Made by a program: the position numbers and the translations under genes. Source: Granulosicoccus sp965214025 (GTDB lineage: Bacteria; Pseudomonadota; Gammaproteobacteria; Granulosicoccales; Granulosicoccaceae). Taken from it: a DNA stretch of 64,000 nt. The stretch lies in NCBI GenBank assembly GCA_965214025.1, contig CBDCAW010000057.1, positions 62,001 through 126,000 of the forward strand, written 5' to 3'. Of this stretch, positions 28,547-37,152 are shown in pieces (position 1 is the stretch's first letter; each line of letters opens with the position of its first letter). Under the pieces are notes generated by a model. That model was not told the origin of the DNA. It saw only the letters and a list, made by a program, of their open reading frames with translations, and did no database searches.

Positions 28547-29089
28547 ATGGTTACTCCCGCAAGCTTCTGCGGTATCATCCCAGGGGTGAAAGAGCACTCC
28601 TCCCTGAGCGGTGGCGCGACGAACGCCAAACGCATATTCGATAGCCCTGAAGAGGCCGAGGCGGCGTTCTACGATGCCATCGAGCGCGGCGACATCGAAG
28701 CGCTGGGCGATGTGTGGTCTCGTGATGAGAACATCGTCTGCATCCACCCGGGTTCGAGCCGTATCGAAGGGCGCCGGGAAGTGCTGGAGAGCTTCATCGA
28801 GATGTTCGTCGACTCACCGTCGCTGGGTTTCTCGATCACCGACGCACTGCAGACCGGCTCGGATGGTCTGGTGGTTCATCTGGTACGCGAGGAAATCGAA
28901 CTCGACGGGCAGGTGGTCAGCGTGATGGTCGCCACCAACATCTATCATCGTGAAGACGGTGGCTGGCGCATGTTGCTGCACCATTCATCCTATGAGCCCG
29001 ACCTCACCATCGACGATGAATTCGATGACGATGACGATGACGACGATGAGTTCATGCGCGAACAGTCCCCACCGCCGGTTCTGCACTGA
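28547..29089 (+). CDS. NTF2/SnoaL-like protein with Asp-rich tail
   Basis: 180 residues from ATG 28547, or 167 from GTG 28586. NTF2-like fold: SPEEAEAAFYDAIERGDIEALGDVWSRDE, VCIHPGSSRIEGRREVLESF and DGGWRMLLHHSSY, the pattern of SnoaL-like proteins that bind small ligands or act as DUF4440-type domains. Function unknown. After residue 155 comes an acidic run of eight Asp encoded by GATGAC-type repeats, which could vary in length by slippage. Confidence 0.78.
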   Translation: MVTPASFCGIIPGVKEHSSLSGGATNAKRIFDSPEEAEAAFYDAIERGDIEALGDVWSRDENIVCIHPGSSRIEGRREVLESFIEMFVDSPSLGFSITDALQTGSDGLVVHLVREEIELDGQVVSVMVATNIYHREDGGWRMLLHHSSYEPDLTIDDEFDDDDDDDDEFMREQSPPPVLH

Positions 29090-29168
29090 CACGAAGGCAG
29101 TCGGCCCCGATGGCCTTCAAGAGTCGATGATACCCGCCACCCGCCGCGCGGAAGGATTAGCGACCTTG

Positions 29169-29951
29169 TTACGGCGCTAGCCTGGGCAGGTCATAGTCGA
29201 TGATCAACGGTGCATGATCCGAGAACGCCTTGTCGCGATAGATGCGCGTCCGCTTTACCGACGTGGCCAAGTCGTCGCTGACGATCTGATAATCTATTCG
29301 CCAACCGGTATTATTGGCGCGAGCCTGCCCGCGCTGAGACCACCAGGTGTATTCATGGACTTTCTGCGGCAGGCAACGAAAGGCATCGGTGTAGCCTTCG
29401 GTATCGAAAAGATTCGTCAGCCAGGCGCGTTCTTCAGGCAGGAAACCCGAGTTCTTCCGGTTGCCCTTCCAGTTCCTGATGTCTTCATTGCGGTGTGCGA
29501 TGTTCCAGTCGCCGCAGATGATCATGGAGCGGCGGTCCCGACGCAAGCCTCTGAGATGGTTCAGGAACGTATCCATCATGCGGATCTTGTAGGCTTGGCG
29601 CTCATCGCCGGTGGTGCCTGAAGGCAGGTATACGGAAACTACCGACAGATTGCCGAAACGCGCTTCCAGGTAGCGCCCCTCACGATCGATCCACTCCTGA
29701 CCCAGGCCGGTGATCGTCGCGTCCGGCGGTGTTCGAGTGAACAGGGCAGTTCCGCTGTAGCCTTTCTTTTCCGCATCGTGAAAGAAGCACTGAAAGGCGC
29801 GTGGGTGAAACACGGGATCTTCAAGCTGATGCACCTGTGCCTTGGTTTCCTGCAGGCACACCATATCGGCGCGCTGACGCGATAGCCACGTGAAAAAGCC
29901 CTTGCGGGCGGCTGAACGAATGCCGTTCAGATTGGCGGTGATGACGCGCAT
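29169..29951 (-). CDS. xthA: Exodeoxyribonuclease III
   Basis: 260 residues, standard length. AP endonuclease/3' exonuclease of base excision repair, Mg-dependent. Motifs: NLNGIRSAARKGFFTWL, LQETKA (Glu metal ligand), GDWNIAH, and the C-terminal SDHAPLIIDYDL with the catalytic Asp-His. Starts MRVITANLNGIR. No odd features. Confidence 0.96.
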   Translation of the reverse strand: MRVITANLNGIRSAARKGFFTWLSRQRADMVCLQETKAQVHQLEDPVFHPRAFQCFFHDAEKKGYSGTALFTRTPPDATITGLGQEWIDREGRYLEARFGNLSVVSVYLPSGTTGDERQAYKIRMMDTFLNHLRGLRRDRRSMIICGDWNIAHRNEDIRNWKGNRKNSGFLPEERAWLTNLFDTEGYTDAFRCLPQKVHEYTWWSQRGQARANNTGWRIDYQIVSDDLATSVKRTRIYRDKAFSDHAPLIIDYDLPRLAP

Positions 29952-30051
29952 GCGACCAGTGGCAGATGAGTGCGGCTTCAGTGTACGGGAACCATCGCAC
30001 AGATTGTCTTCGGCAATCTCAGGGGCATTCAGCAGATGACGCTACCCGGGT

Positions 30052-30750
30052 ATGGCTACTGATCGATACACGAGTTCGGCTGGTTCACCGGGTCTGACTG
30101 CGGCTCCGCGTGGCGTGCAGCTACCCGGAAAGCCAGTGGTGTCGAAGTTCGACAAGGTTCGACTGTTCGCCACCCTGTTGTCCGGCATGCTCGTGCTTCA
30201 CGTGCCGGTCATTGCCGCCGATCCTGTCTACAAGTACCGGGAGCGTGGGTTGATCACCTATCAGGATCGAGCGCCGAGCTCACGTCAGGACGACGGCCAT
30301 AGCGTGTTGAACAACCAGGGTGTGGTTCTCAGGGAAGTGCTCGGCCGTGATGCACGGCGGCTGGCGTTGAAGCAGGAGCGTGAGCGGGAGCTCGCCCGTA
30401 TCCGCGACCGCGCGCTGCTGGCAACCTTTACTACCGAAGATGATCTCAATCGTACGAGAGACGACAGGATCGGCATGATTGACGGGCTGATCAGTCGCCT
30501 TGATGATCGAATCCGCATACTGTCCGATCGGCTGGATATCATCGATCGACGTATTCTGCTGCAGGAGGAAACCAACGGGCCAGGCCAGGCACCGGAAAAC
30601 CTCTACGCGGAACAGGTCAGCATTCAGAGAAACATAGAGAATGCGTGGTCACTGATTGATTCGAAGGCCGCCGAGCGCAAGGGGGTGGCCGACAAGTTCG
30701 ATGATGACCTGATTCGCTACCGTGAACTCAAGGCAGGAATCAGCCGATAG
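30052..30750 (+). CDS. Exported coiled-coil protein with DUF4124-like start
   Basis: 232 residues from ATG 30052; a GTG at 30139 (VSKFDKVRLF) would give a more typical signal peptide start. Signal sequence LFATLLSGMLVLHVPVIAA, then a short DUF4124-like segment (DPVYKYRERGLITYQDRAP), then a charged helical region (~residues 95-230) with heptad-like patterns (GLISRLDDRIRILSDRLDIIDRRIL) suggesting a coiled coil. Likely periplasmic. Function unknown. Confidence 0.72.
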   Translation: MATDRYTSSAGSPGLTAAPRGVQLPGKPVVSKFDKVRLFATLLSGMLVLHVPVIAADPVYKYRERGLITYQDRAPSSRQDDGHSVLNNQGVVLREVLGRDARRLALKQERERELARIRDRALLATFTTEDDLNRTRDDRIGMIDGLISRLDDRIRILSDRLDIIDRRILLQEETNGPGQAPENLYAEQVSIQRNIENAWSLIDSKAAERKGVADKFDDDLIRYRELKAGISR

Positions 30751-30917
30751 CCGAATACGTGTTGGTGGGAAAAAGTGACCGTCCCTGGCCGGTAGGCATC
30801 CTGCCGAAAATACCACTTGGAGGAGGTTGAAGTACACGAGATGCGAATCCCGTGAGTTCGCAATCAGGTTAAGCGTCTGGCCGACGCTTGAGTGTGAACC
30901 GGTTTCATATCTGTTCG

Positions 30918-31778
30918 TCAGCGCCGGTTGATGAGTGTGCCGGCCCCCGCATCGGTAAACAGTTCGAGCAGCAAGGCGTGTTCTACCCGCCCGTCGATGA
31001 TCTGTACGCTGCCGACCCCCGCTTCAACCGCATCCACGGCACACTGCACCTTCGGCAGCATGCCGCCCGCGATGGTGCCGGCCGCGATCAAGGCGTCTAT
31101 TTCGCTCAGCGCCACCCGGGGCAACAGCTTGGCATCGGCATCGAGAATGCCGGGTGTGTTCGTCAGCAACAAGAGCCTGGCCGCCCCCAGACGCGCCGCG
31201 ATCGAGCTGGCCACCAGGTCGGCGTTGATGTTGAAGCTGGCACCGGTCTCATCCGTACCGATCGGTGCGATCACCGGAATGAAGTCGGCTTGCTGCAGAC
31301 GCTGGATGAGCTGGGTATTCACACGGTTGACCTCGCCGACGAAACCCAGGTTGGCATCGGGCTTGCCCGGCAGTTTCATCGCGGTGGCCTCGATCAGGCG
31401 GTCGTCCTTGCCCGTCAGCCCGACCGCGTGACCCCCCGCCTGCGACAGCAGCGATACGATGCTCTTGTTCACCAGGCCGCCGAGTACCATCTCCACCACT
31501 TCCATCGTGGCCTTGTCGGTGACCCGCATGCCATCGATGAATCGGCTTTCAATGGCCAGACGTTGCAGCACCTCGGCGATCTGCGGCCCCCCGCCGTGCA
31601 CGACCACCGGGTTGATGCCGATGTGCTTGAGCATGACGATGTTGCGGGCGAACGAAAGCTTGAGCGTCTCGTCGGTCATCGCATTGCCACCGTACTTGAC
31701 GACGATGGTCTGGCCGCTGTAGCGCTGCAGGTACGGCAGTGCCTCGTTCAGCACCCTGGCGGTATCGCGCCCTTTCAT
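30918..31778 (-). CDS. argB: Acetylglutamate kinase
   Basis: 286 residues, standard length. Second step of arginine synthesis, phosphorylating N-acetylglutamate. Conserved: TIVVKYGGNAM near the N-terminus, VVHGGGPQI, the GKPDANLGFVGEV segment, and GGMLPKVQCAVDAVEAGVGSVQIIDGR near the end. Its ATG overlaps the stop of algC by one base (TGATG). Last gene of a coaBC-dut-algC-argB run on the minus strand. Confidence 0.96.
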   Translation of the reverse strand: MKGRDTARVLNEALPYLQRYSGQTIVVKYGGNAMTDETLKLSFARNIVMLKHIGINPVVVHGGGPQIAEVLQRLAIESRFIDGMRVTDKATMEVVEMVLGGLVNKSIVSLLSQAGGHAVGLTGKDDRLIEATAMKLPGKPDANLGFVGEVNRVNTQLIQRLQQADFIPVIAPIGTDETGASFNINADLVASSIAARLGAARLLLLTNTPGILDADAKLLPRVALSEIDALIAAGTIAGGMLPKVQCAVDAVEAGVGSVQIIDGRVEHALLLELFTDAGAGTLINRR

Positions 31779-33154
31779 CAGAATGGCAAGTCGATGGTGC
31801 TGTCGGTCTCGCGCATTGCCTCGCGGAACTGGCCTTGTATTCTTTCCATCGCGGCATCCGTGTCGGCCTCGAAACGGATGACCAGCGAAGGCGTGGTGTT
31901 CGAGGCGCGTACCAGGCCCCAGCCGTCCTCGAAGTCGGCCCGTACACCGTCGATGGTGGTGAGGGTCGCACCTTCGAAATTCGCATGAGGCACGAACGCC
32001 GCGACGAACGCGTGCTGTGCCCCATCGTGCTGCAGGGAAACGTTGAGTTCGGGTGTATTCACGCTATCGGGGATCTCGCCGAACAGCTCACTGGCGGGTC
32101 GGGTCGTGGCCGACAGGATTTCCAGCAACCTGGCCGCCGCGTACAAGGCATCATCGAAACCGTACCAGCGTTCCTTGAAGAACATGTGCCCACTCATCTC
32201 GCCGCCGAGCAACGCGCCGGTTTCCCGAATACGTGCCTTGACGAACGAATGACCCGTCTTCCACATATCGGGAACGCCTCCGGCATCGGTGATGGCAGCC
32301 GGCAGCACGCGAGAGCACTTCACGTCGTAAATGATCCGGGCGCCGGGGTTGCGCGACAGCACATCACGGGCGAACAGCACCATCTGACGATCGGGCCATA
32401 TCACCTTGCCCTGATCGTCGATCACACCGACCCGATCGCCGTCGCCGTCGAAGGCGAGACCGATATCCAGTTGCTTGTCGCGCACCAGTGTCTGCAAATC
32501 GACGAGGTTCGCAAGCTTGGCAGGGTCGGGATGGTGGTTCGGAAAGGTACCGTCGACATTGACGAACAGCCCCGTGGCTTCACAGTTGAGACCTTCGAAA
32601 AGTTGAGGAGCAGCGGTGCCCGCCACTCCGTTGCCGCAGTCGTAGCCGATGCGCAACGGCCGCTTCAGGGAAATGTCGCCGACGATACGTTTGATGTAGT
32701 CAGCGAGGATATCGGCGGTGTTGTAACCACCGGCACCTTCGTGCAGGCGGCCCTCCGCCAGCCGCTCGTGCAGGGCCGTGATGCCGTCGCCGAACAGTGC
32801 ACTGCCGGCCATGACCATCTTCAGGCCGTTGTACTCCGGCGGATTATGGCTGCCGGTGACCATGATGCCGGTATCGGTATCCAGCTCGCAGGTGGCATAA
32901 TACAACACGGGTGTAGGTACCATGCCGATGTCTATCACATCGATACCCGCCGCTTGCAGGCCCGCGGACAACGCCTCCACCAGGTCAGGGCCGGACAAAC
33001 GCCCGTCGCGCCCGACCACCGTTTTCGTGATGCCGCGGTCATGGCACTCGCTGCCGAAGGCATGGCCGATCTGCCGAACTACCTCGGGCGTGAGCTTGTC
33101 GGTGACCACGCCGCGTATGTCGTAGGCGCGGAAGATGTCGGGTGATGGTGTCAT
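31778..33154 (-). CDS. algC: Phosphomannomutase/phosphoglucomutase
   Basis: 458 residues from ATG 33154 (the open frame upstream lacks the family pattern). Interconverts hexose-1- and hexose-6-phosphates for polysaccharide and LPS precursors. Start MTPSPDIFRAYDIRG; catalytic phosphoserine in VTGSHNPPEYNG; Mg site in AFDGDGDRVG; sugar-binding GGEMSGHMFF; phosphate-binding region near the C-terminus (RASNTTPSLVIRFEA). Single-domain-set proteins of this kind in gammaproteobacteria next to dut/argB are AlgC-type. Confidence 0.95.
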   Translation of the reverse strand: MTPSPDIFRAYDIRGVVTDKLTPEVVRQIGHAFGSECHDRGITKTVVGRDGRLSGPDLVEALSAGLQAAGIDVIDIGMVPTPVLYYATCELDTDTGIMVTGSHNPPEYNGLKMVMAGSALFGDGITALHERLAEGRLHEGAGGYNTADILADYIKRIVGDISLKRPLRIGYDCGNGVAGTAAPQLFEGLNCEATGLFVNVDGTFPNHHPDPAKLANLVDLQTLVRDKQLDIGLAFDGDGDRVGVIDDQGKVIWPDRQMVLFARDVLSRNPGARIIYDVKCSRVLPAAITDAGGVPDMWKTGHSFVKARIRETGALLGGEMSGHMFFKERWYGFDDALYAAARLLEILSATTRPASELFGEIPDSVNTPELNVSLQHDGAQHAFVAAFVPHANFEGATLTTIDGVRADFEDGWGLVRASNTTPSLVIRFEADTDAAMERIQGQFREAMRETDSTIDLPF

Positions 33155-33243
33155 GAGTTTGTTAGTCGAAAATCTTCGGAATCGATTCAATGCAGGCCTG
33201 GCACTAATGTCTTGCGCCTTGTGTAGCCGCGGCAGGATTGGTA

Positions 33244-33702
33244 TCAGCGTCGGCCGGTCGACCCGAAACCGCTGGCACCGCGCGTGCTGTCGGCAAAGCT
33301 CGTCACTTCGTTGAAGGCAACCCGCGCCACCGGCACGATCACCAGCTGCGCGATGCGCTCGCCCACAGCGATCGTGAAGGGCACGGGGCTTCGGTTCCAG
33401 CACGATACGAACAACTGACCCTGATAGTCAGCATCAATCAGGCCCACGAGGTTGCCCAGCACGATGCCGTGCTTGTGGCCGAGCCCGGAACGCGGCAGGA
33501 TCAGGCCAGCGTAGCTGGAATCCGCGATGTGCAACGCAAGCCCGGTCGGCAGCAGATCCGTTGCCCCGGCGGCCAGAGTGAGGTCTTCTTCAAGGCAGGC
33601 ACGCAGGTCGAGACCGGCAGATCCGTCGCTGGCGTAGGTCGGCAGCGCGATACTGTCGCCGATCCGCGGATCGATGACTTGGTAGTCGACGATCAGCGTC
33701 AT
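33244..33702 (-). CDS. dut: dUTP pyrophosphatase
   Basis: 152 residues from ATG 33702. Trimeric dUTPase, hydrolyses dUTP to dUMP. The five motifs are present: YASDGSAGLDLRA, PRSGLGHKHGI, GLIDADYQGQLFV, ERIAQLVIVPV and the C-terminal glycine-rich RGASGFGSTGR. Sits between coaBC (67 bp upstream) and algC (89 bp downstream), the common gammaproteobacterial order. Confidence 0.96.
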   Translation of the reverse strand: MTLIVDYQVIDPRIGDSIALPTYASDGSAGLDLRACLEEDLTLAAGATDLLPTGLALHIADSSYAGLILPRSGLGHKHGIVLGNLVGLIDADYQGQLFVSCWNRSPVPFTIAVGERIAQLVIVPVARVAFNEVTSFADSTRGASGFGSTGRR

Positions 33703-33769
33703 GGCATGAGTTCGCCCGTGCAGGTGGTACGCCCTGATACGTCGACTAGGCTGACGGGTTTCGACATCG

Positions 33770-35092
33770 TCAGGCCGACGTGAATGCGGGTGGTTTGCGA
33801 TGTTCGCCGACCAGGTCGAGCAGGGCTCCTGCCACGTCACGCTTCGAGCCGCTGGCTATGGCCTGATGCCCAGACTCTCCCCAGTACACCTCCAGCTGAT
33901 TGGTATCGCTGCCGAATACCGGATTGTCGTGTCGGCCCACGAGATTGGCGGCGATGAGGTCAAGTTTCTTGTCGCGCAGCTTCGCGCGCGCATGAAGCTC
34001 GAGGTTCTCGGTTTCAGCGGCGAAGCCCACGCAAAAGGGGCGTTGTGCATGCGCGGCGACACCTGCCAGGATGTCGGGGTTGCGAACCAGTTGCAGGGTC
34101 ATGCCCGGGTCGCTCTTCTTTATCTTCGACGGTGCGATTTCGGCCACGCGGTAATCGGCGACGGCGGCCACGCTGATGAACACGTCGGTAACCTTCAGAT
34201 GCTCCTGCACGACCGCCTGCATGTGCCGGGCAGTGTCGACATCTACCCGGCGAACACCGGGTGGTGTGTTCAGATCGACCGGCCCGGCGACCAGGACGAC
34301 GTCGGCGCCGCGTTCCGCCGCCTCGGCAGCCAGTGCGAAACCCATCTTGCCCGAGCTGTGGTTACTGATGTAGCGCACCGGATCGATCGATTCGCGTGTG
34401 GGCCCGGCAGTGATCAGCACCCGAACTCCCGCCAGTGATCCGGCGGCAGCCGTGTAGGGCTGGTTCGCTGCATGGTTCGACGGCCCCGTTGCATCGAGCG
34501 CGTGGCCGACGGAGGCCGGCAGCCGCAGTGGCGTCTGTGTGGCGCCGGCAATGTGTTCGATCAGCAGATCACGGATGGCGTCCGGTTCGAGCATGCGCCC
34601 GGTGCCGGTTTCGCCACAGGCCTGCAGCCCGTCGGCAGGCCCGAACAGGACAGCGCCACGTTCGACCAGCAGGCGGGCATTGTCGCGTGTGGCCGGGTGG
34701 GCCCACATCTGGCCATTCATGGCCGGTGCCAGGTACAGCCTGGCCGACGTCGCCAGGCACAGCGTGCTCAGCAGGTCGTCGGTGAGCCCATGGCTCAGCC
34801 GCGCCAGCGCGTTCGCGCTGGCCGGCGCAATGAGGATGTGGTCTGCCCAGCGTGCCAGCTCGATGTGCCCCATGGCCGCTTCGGCCGCCGGGTCGAGCAG
34901 CTCCACATGCACCGGGTTGCCGGTCAGGGCCTGGAAGGTCATGGGGGTGATGAACGCCTGCGCACCGCGCGTCATGACCACACGCACGTCCGCGCCTGCC
35001 TCGATGAGGCGGCGCGCCAGGTAGGCACTCTTGTAGGCGGCGATGCCCCCGGAAATACCGAGAAGTATCCGATGGCCTTGTAGTGGCAGCAT
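33770..35092 (-). CDS. coaBC: Bifunctional CoaBC (phosphopantothenoylcysteine decarboxylase/synthase)
   Basis: 440 residues. Coenzyme A synthesis. N-terminal flavin-dependent CoaC: LLGISGGIAAYKSAYLARRL, APASANALARL, LAPAMNGQMW and the active-site CGETGTGRMLEPD. C-terminal CoaB: VLITAGPTRESIDPVRYISN, HSSGKMGFALA, and the FCVGFAAETENL motif. A ~35-residue Ala/Pro-rich linker joins the domains. First gene of the minus-strand run. Confidence 0.96.
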   Translation of the reverse strand: MLPLQGHRILLGISGGIAAYKSAYLARRLIEAGADVRVVMTRGAQAFITPMTFQALTGNPVHVELLDPAAEAAMGHIELARWADHILIAPASANALARLSHGLTDDLLSTLCLATSARLYLAPAMNGQMWAHPATRDNARLLVERGAVLFGPADGLQACGETGTGRMLEPDAIRDLLIEHIAGATQTPLRLPASVGHALDATGPSNHAANQPYTAAAGSLAGVRVLITAGPTRESIDPVRYISNHSSGKMGFALAAEAAERGADVVLVAGPVDLNTPPGVRRVDVDTARHMQAVVQEHLKVTDVFISVAAVADYRVAEIAPSKIKKSDPGMTLQLVRNPDILAGVAAHAQRPFCVGFAAETENLELHARAKLRDKKLDLIAANLVGRHDNPVFGSDTNQLEVYWGESGHQAIASGSKRDVAGALLDLVGEHRKPPAFTSA

Positions 35093-35352
35093 GGAGAAAT
35101 GTTAGCAGGTGTACGCAGGGGCCTGTCGTCAATTAGCGCATCGGCGGGCACATCGGCGCCAACAGTCTAGTCGATGACAGGCTTTGTGCCAGTGCCGGAG
35201 GAGCGCGTCGGGACGTTCCGCTACTTGCCTGTTCGGGCGGTCAGCCGGCACTGGCTGTGCGATACTCTCGGGGTCGAAATTTTGACACTGTGATACAGGG
35301 GTGGTTCAGGATGAAGCACCGTTCGAGAATATGATCAACAAGGATGCAGATC

Positions 35353-36027
35353 ATGACCATCAGGGACTGGCCGGCCACCGAGCGGCCGCGCGAAAGACTT
35401 CTTCGGCACGGCACCGGCGCGCTGAGCGACGCGGAGCTGCTCGCCATCTTTCTTCAGACCGGTACGGCGGGGCTCTCGGCAGTGGACATGGCGCGTGATG
35501 TGCTCGTCCGCTTCGGTGGTCTGTCAGAGATGCTCTGTGCCGAGCAGGCCGATTTCTGTGCGATGAAAGGCCTCGGTACCGCTCGCTTCGCCTTGTTGCA
35601 GGCGGCGCTGGAGATCAGCCGCCGGCACGTGTTCACCCGCGTGTGCGAGCGCAACGTGCTCGCCTCTCCGGCCGATGTCAGGCACTACCTTTCCCTTCAC
35701 CTGGCGGGGCTGTCGCACGAGGTGTTCGCCGGGCTGTTCCTCGACAACCGTCATCGTGTCATCGAATACCGCGAGCTGTTTCGAGGCACCATCGACTCCG
35801 CTGCGGTGTACCCGCGCGAGGTGGTGAAGCGCTGCCTGTCGAGCAATGCCTCGGCCGTGATCTTCGCGCACAACCACCCCAGCGGTATCGCCGAGCCATC
35901 GGATACGGATGTCAGGCTGACGCGTCGCCTGACGGAGGCGTTGGCCTTGATCGACGTGCGTGTGCTCGATCATCTGATCATCGGGCAGGGGGTGCAGACA
36001 TCGCTCGCTGAACGAGGGTTGCTGTAG
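35353..36027 (+). CDS. radC: RadC-family (JAB1/MPN metalloprotease-like) protein
   Basis: 224 residues from ATG 35353; an ATG three codons earlier (35344) also fits. N-terminal UPF0758 helix-hairpin-helix region (RERLLRHGTGALSDAELLAIFLQTG, FCAMKGLGTARFALL) and a C-terminal MPN/JAB domain with EYRELFRGTIDSA and the zinc motif AHNHPSGIAEPSDTD. Once thought to be a repair factor; the true role is unsettled. Divergent from coaBC across ~260 bp, the usual layout. Confidence 0.94.
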   Translation: MTIRDWPATERPRERLLRHGTGALSDAELLAIFLQTGTAGLSAVDMARDVLVRFGGLSEMLCAEQADFCAMKGLGTARFALLQAALEISRRHVFTRVCERNVLASPADVRHYLSLHLAGLSHEVFAGLFLDNRHRVIEYRELFRGTIDSAAVYPREVVKRCLSSNASAVIFAHNHPSGIAEPSDTDVRLTRRLTEALALIDVRVLDHLIIGQGVQTSLAERGLL

Positions 36028-36156
36028 GGCCTGTCCTCGTTTGCGCAGCATCATCGATGGATCACGAGAGTGTCATGACGCGGTCATGTGTCGGCAACAG
36101 TTCAAGCTCAACCTTCGCGGTACGGCGATACCGATCGCCATCGGGGAGAAGCATTC

Positions 36157-36215
36157 AGTGGTCCTTTCACATGACAATGCCACTGAACCCGTTATCATCG
36201 TGTGAAAGGACCACT
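36157..36215. repeat. 15-bp perfect inverted repeat covering the phnN ribosome site
   Basis: AGTGGTCCTTTCACA at 36157-36171 and its exact reverse complement at 36201-36215, separated by 29 bp. With one mismatch the arms extend to 20 bp and reach the ATG at 36218. The right arm contains AAAGGA, the likely ribosome site. In RNA, the stem would hide that site. Confidence 0.85.
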
Positions 36216-36217
36216 CA

Positions 36218-36892
36218 ATGCCTGGTTATCACGTGACTTCAGCACACCATCGCCGTACCCCCTGGCCGAGAACCGGACCCAGCCGCGTACCGGGCGACCG
36301 GGGCATGCTCGTCATCGTGGTCGGTTCCAGCGGCGTGGGCAAGGATAGCCTGCTGGCCCATGCGCGGCGCGCCCTCGTCAATGCTTCCGACGTGCACTTC
36401 GTTCGTCGGGTGGTGACGCGCGTGGCAAGCGATGCCAACGAGCCACACGAGAGTGTGAGCGAGGCTGAGTTCCAGCAGCGCAAGGCGCTGGGTGCGTTCG
36501 TCATCGACTGGCAGGCACACGGCCTGTCGTACGGCATTCCCGTCAGCTGCGTCGATGCACTGTGCCAGGGTCGTCTGGTCATCGTGAACGGCAGTCGTGG
36601 CGCATTGCCGCGGTTCGCCAGGCTGTTTCCCAGACGCTACATCGTGCATGTCGTGGTACCGGCCGAGAAGCTGAAGGAGAGGCTGCTGGCCCGTGGGCGA
36701 GAGGAAGGCGATGCACTGCAGCGCAGGTTGCTGCGTCGGATCGAACCGTCGCAGTTGGATGGCCCGGTATGGAAGCTGGACAACGGCGGTACGCTGGAAG
36801 CCTCTTCCAGGCGCTTTCTCGAGTGGCTCGACGCCCGTCGCGATGACCTGTCCAACCCGCCTGACGCAAATGCATCCGATCAGCCGTCCTGA
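36218..36892 (+). CDS. phnN: PhnN-like ribose 1,5-bisphosphate kinase
   Basis: 224 residues from ATG 36218 (ribosome site AAAGGA in the inverted repeat), or ~195 from the internal ATG 36305. Guanylate-kinase-like fold: P-loop VIVVGSSGVGKDSLL, FVRRVVTRVASDANEPHESVSEAEF, and the ending KLDNGGTLEASSRRFLEWL typical of PhnN. In phosphonate users PhnN makes PRPP from ribose 1,5-bisphosphate. No other phn lyase genes are in the window, so its pathway here is open. Confidence 0.82.
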   Translation: MPGYHVTSAHHRRTPWPRTGPSRVPGDRGMLVIVVGSSGVGKDSLLAHARRALVNASDVHFVRRVVTRVASDANEPHESVSEAEFQQRKALGAFVIDWQAHGLSYGIPVSCVDALCQGRLVIVNGSRGALPRFARLFPRRYIVHVVVPAEKLKERLLARGREEGDALQRRLLRRIEPSQLDGPVWKLDNGGTLEASSRRFLEWLDARRDDLSNPPDANASDQPS

Positions 36893-36903
36893 CCGGGTCT
36901 TGC

Positions 36904-36948
36904 GAACTGACGCAAGTTGAACTGACGCAAGTTGAACTGGTGCGAGGT
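36904..36948. repeat. 15-bp tandem repeats after phnN
   Basis: Two identical 15-bp units (GAACTGACGCAAGTT) at 36904-36918 and 36919-36933, then a diverged third. They lie in the ~260-bp non-coding stretch between phnN and the GST gene, in which I see no gene. Confidence 0.85.
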
Positions 36949-37152
36949 ACCGAACCCTTGCAATCCGGCGGGCTCGCACCAACCGTGTCATGAAGCGGCG
37001 CACACCGCACGCCCTCTCATCAAATAGCCCATCGGTTTTCTATCGTGCAGGATCATCGATGACAGGTGCCCACTTGCCAAGTTCCGACCGGCGCTCGGCT
37101 TCGTGAGTACAGGGCACGCGCAGATCTTCTCGACAACCGGAGTTCCCTTACC

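Noticed and set aside
35281..35320. TTGACA followed by CTGTGATACAG upstream of radC as a promoter
   Set aside because: No acceptable -10 hexamer at 16-18 bp. The short palindrome alone is too weak to call.
35114..36050. Similar GGGCCTGTC-containing segments flanking radC as possible mobile-element ends
   Set aside because: Only about nine bases match exactly, there is no target duplication or transposase, and radC is in its normal chromosomal context.
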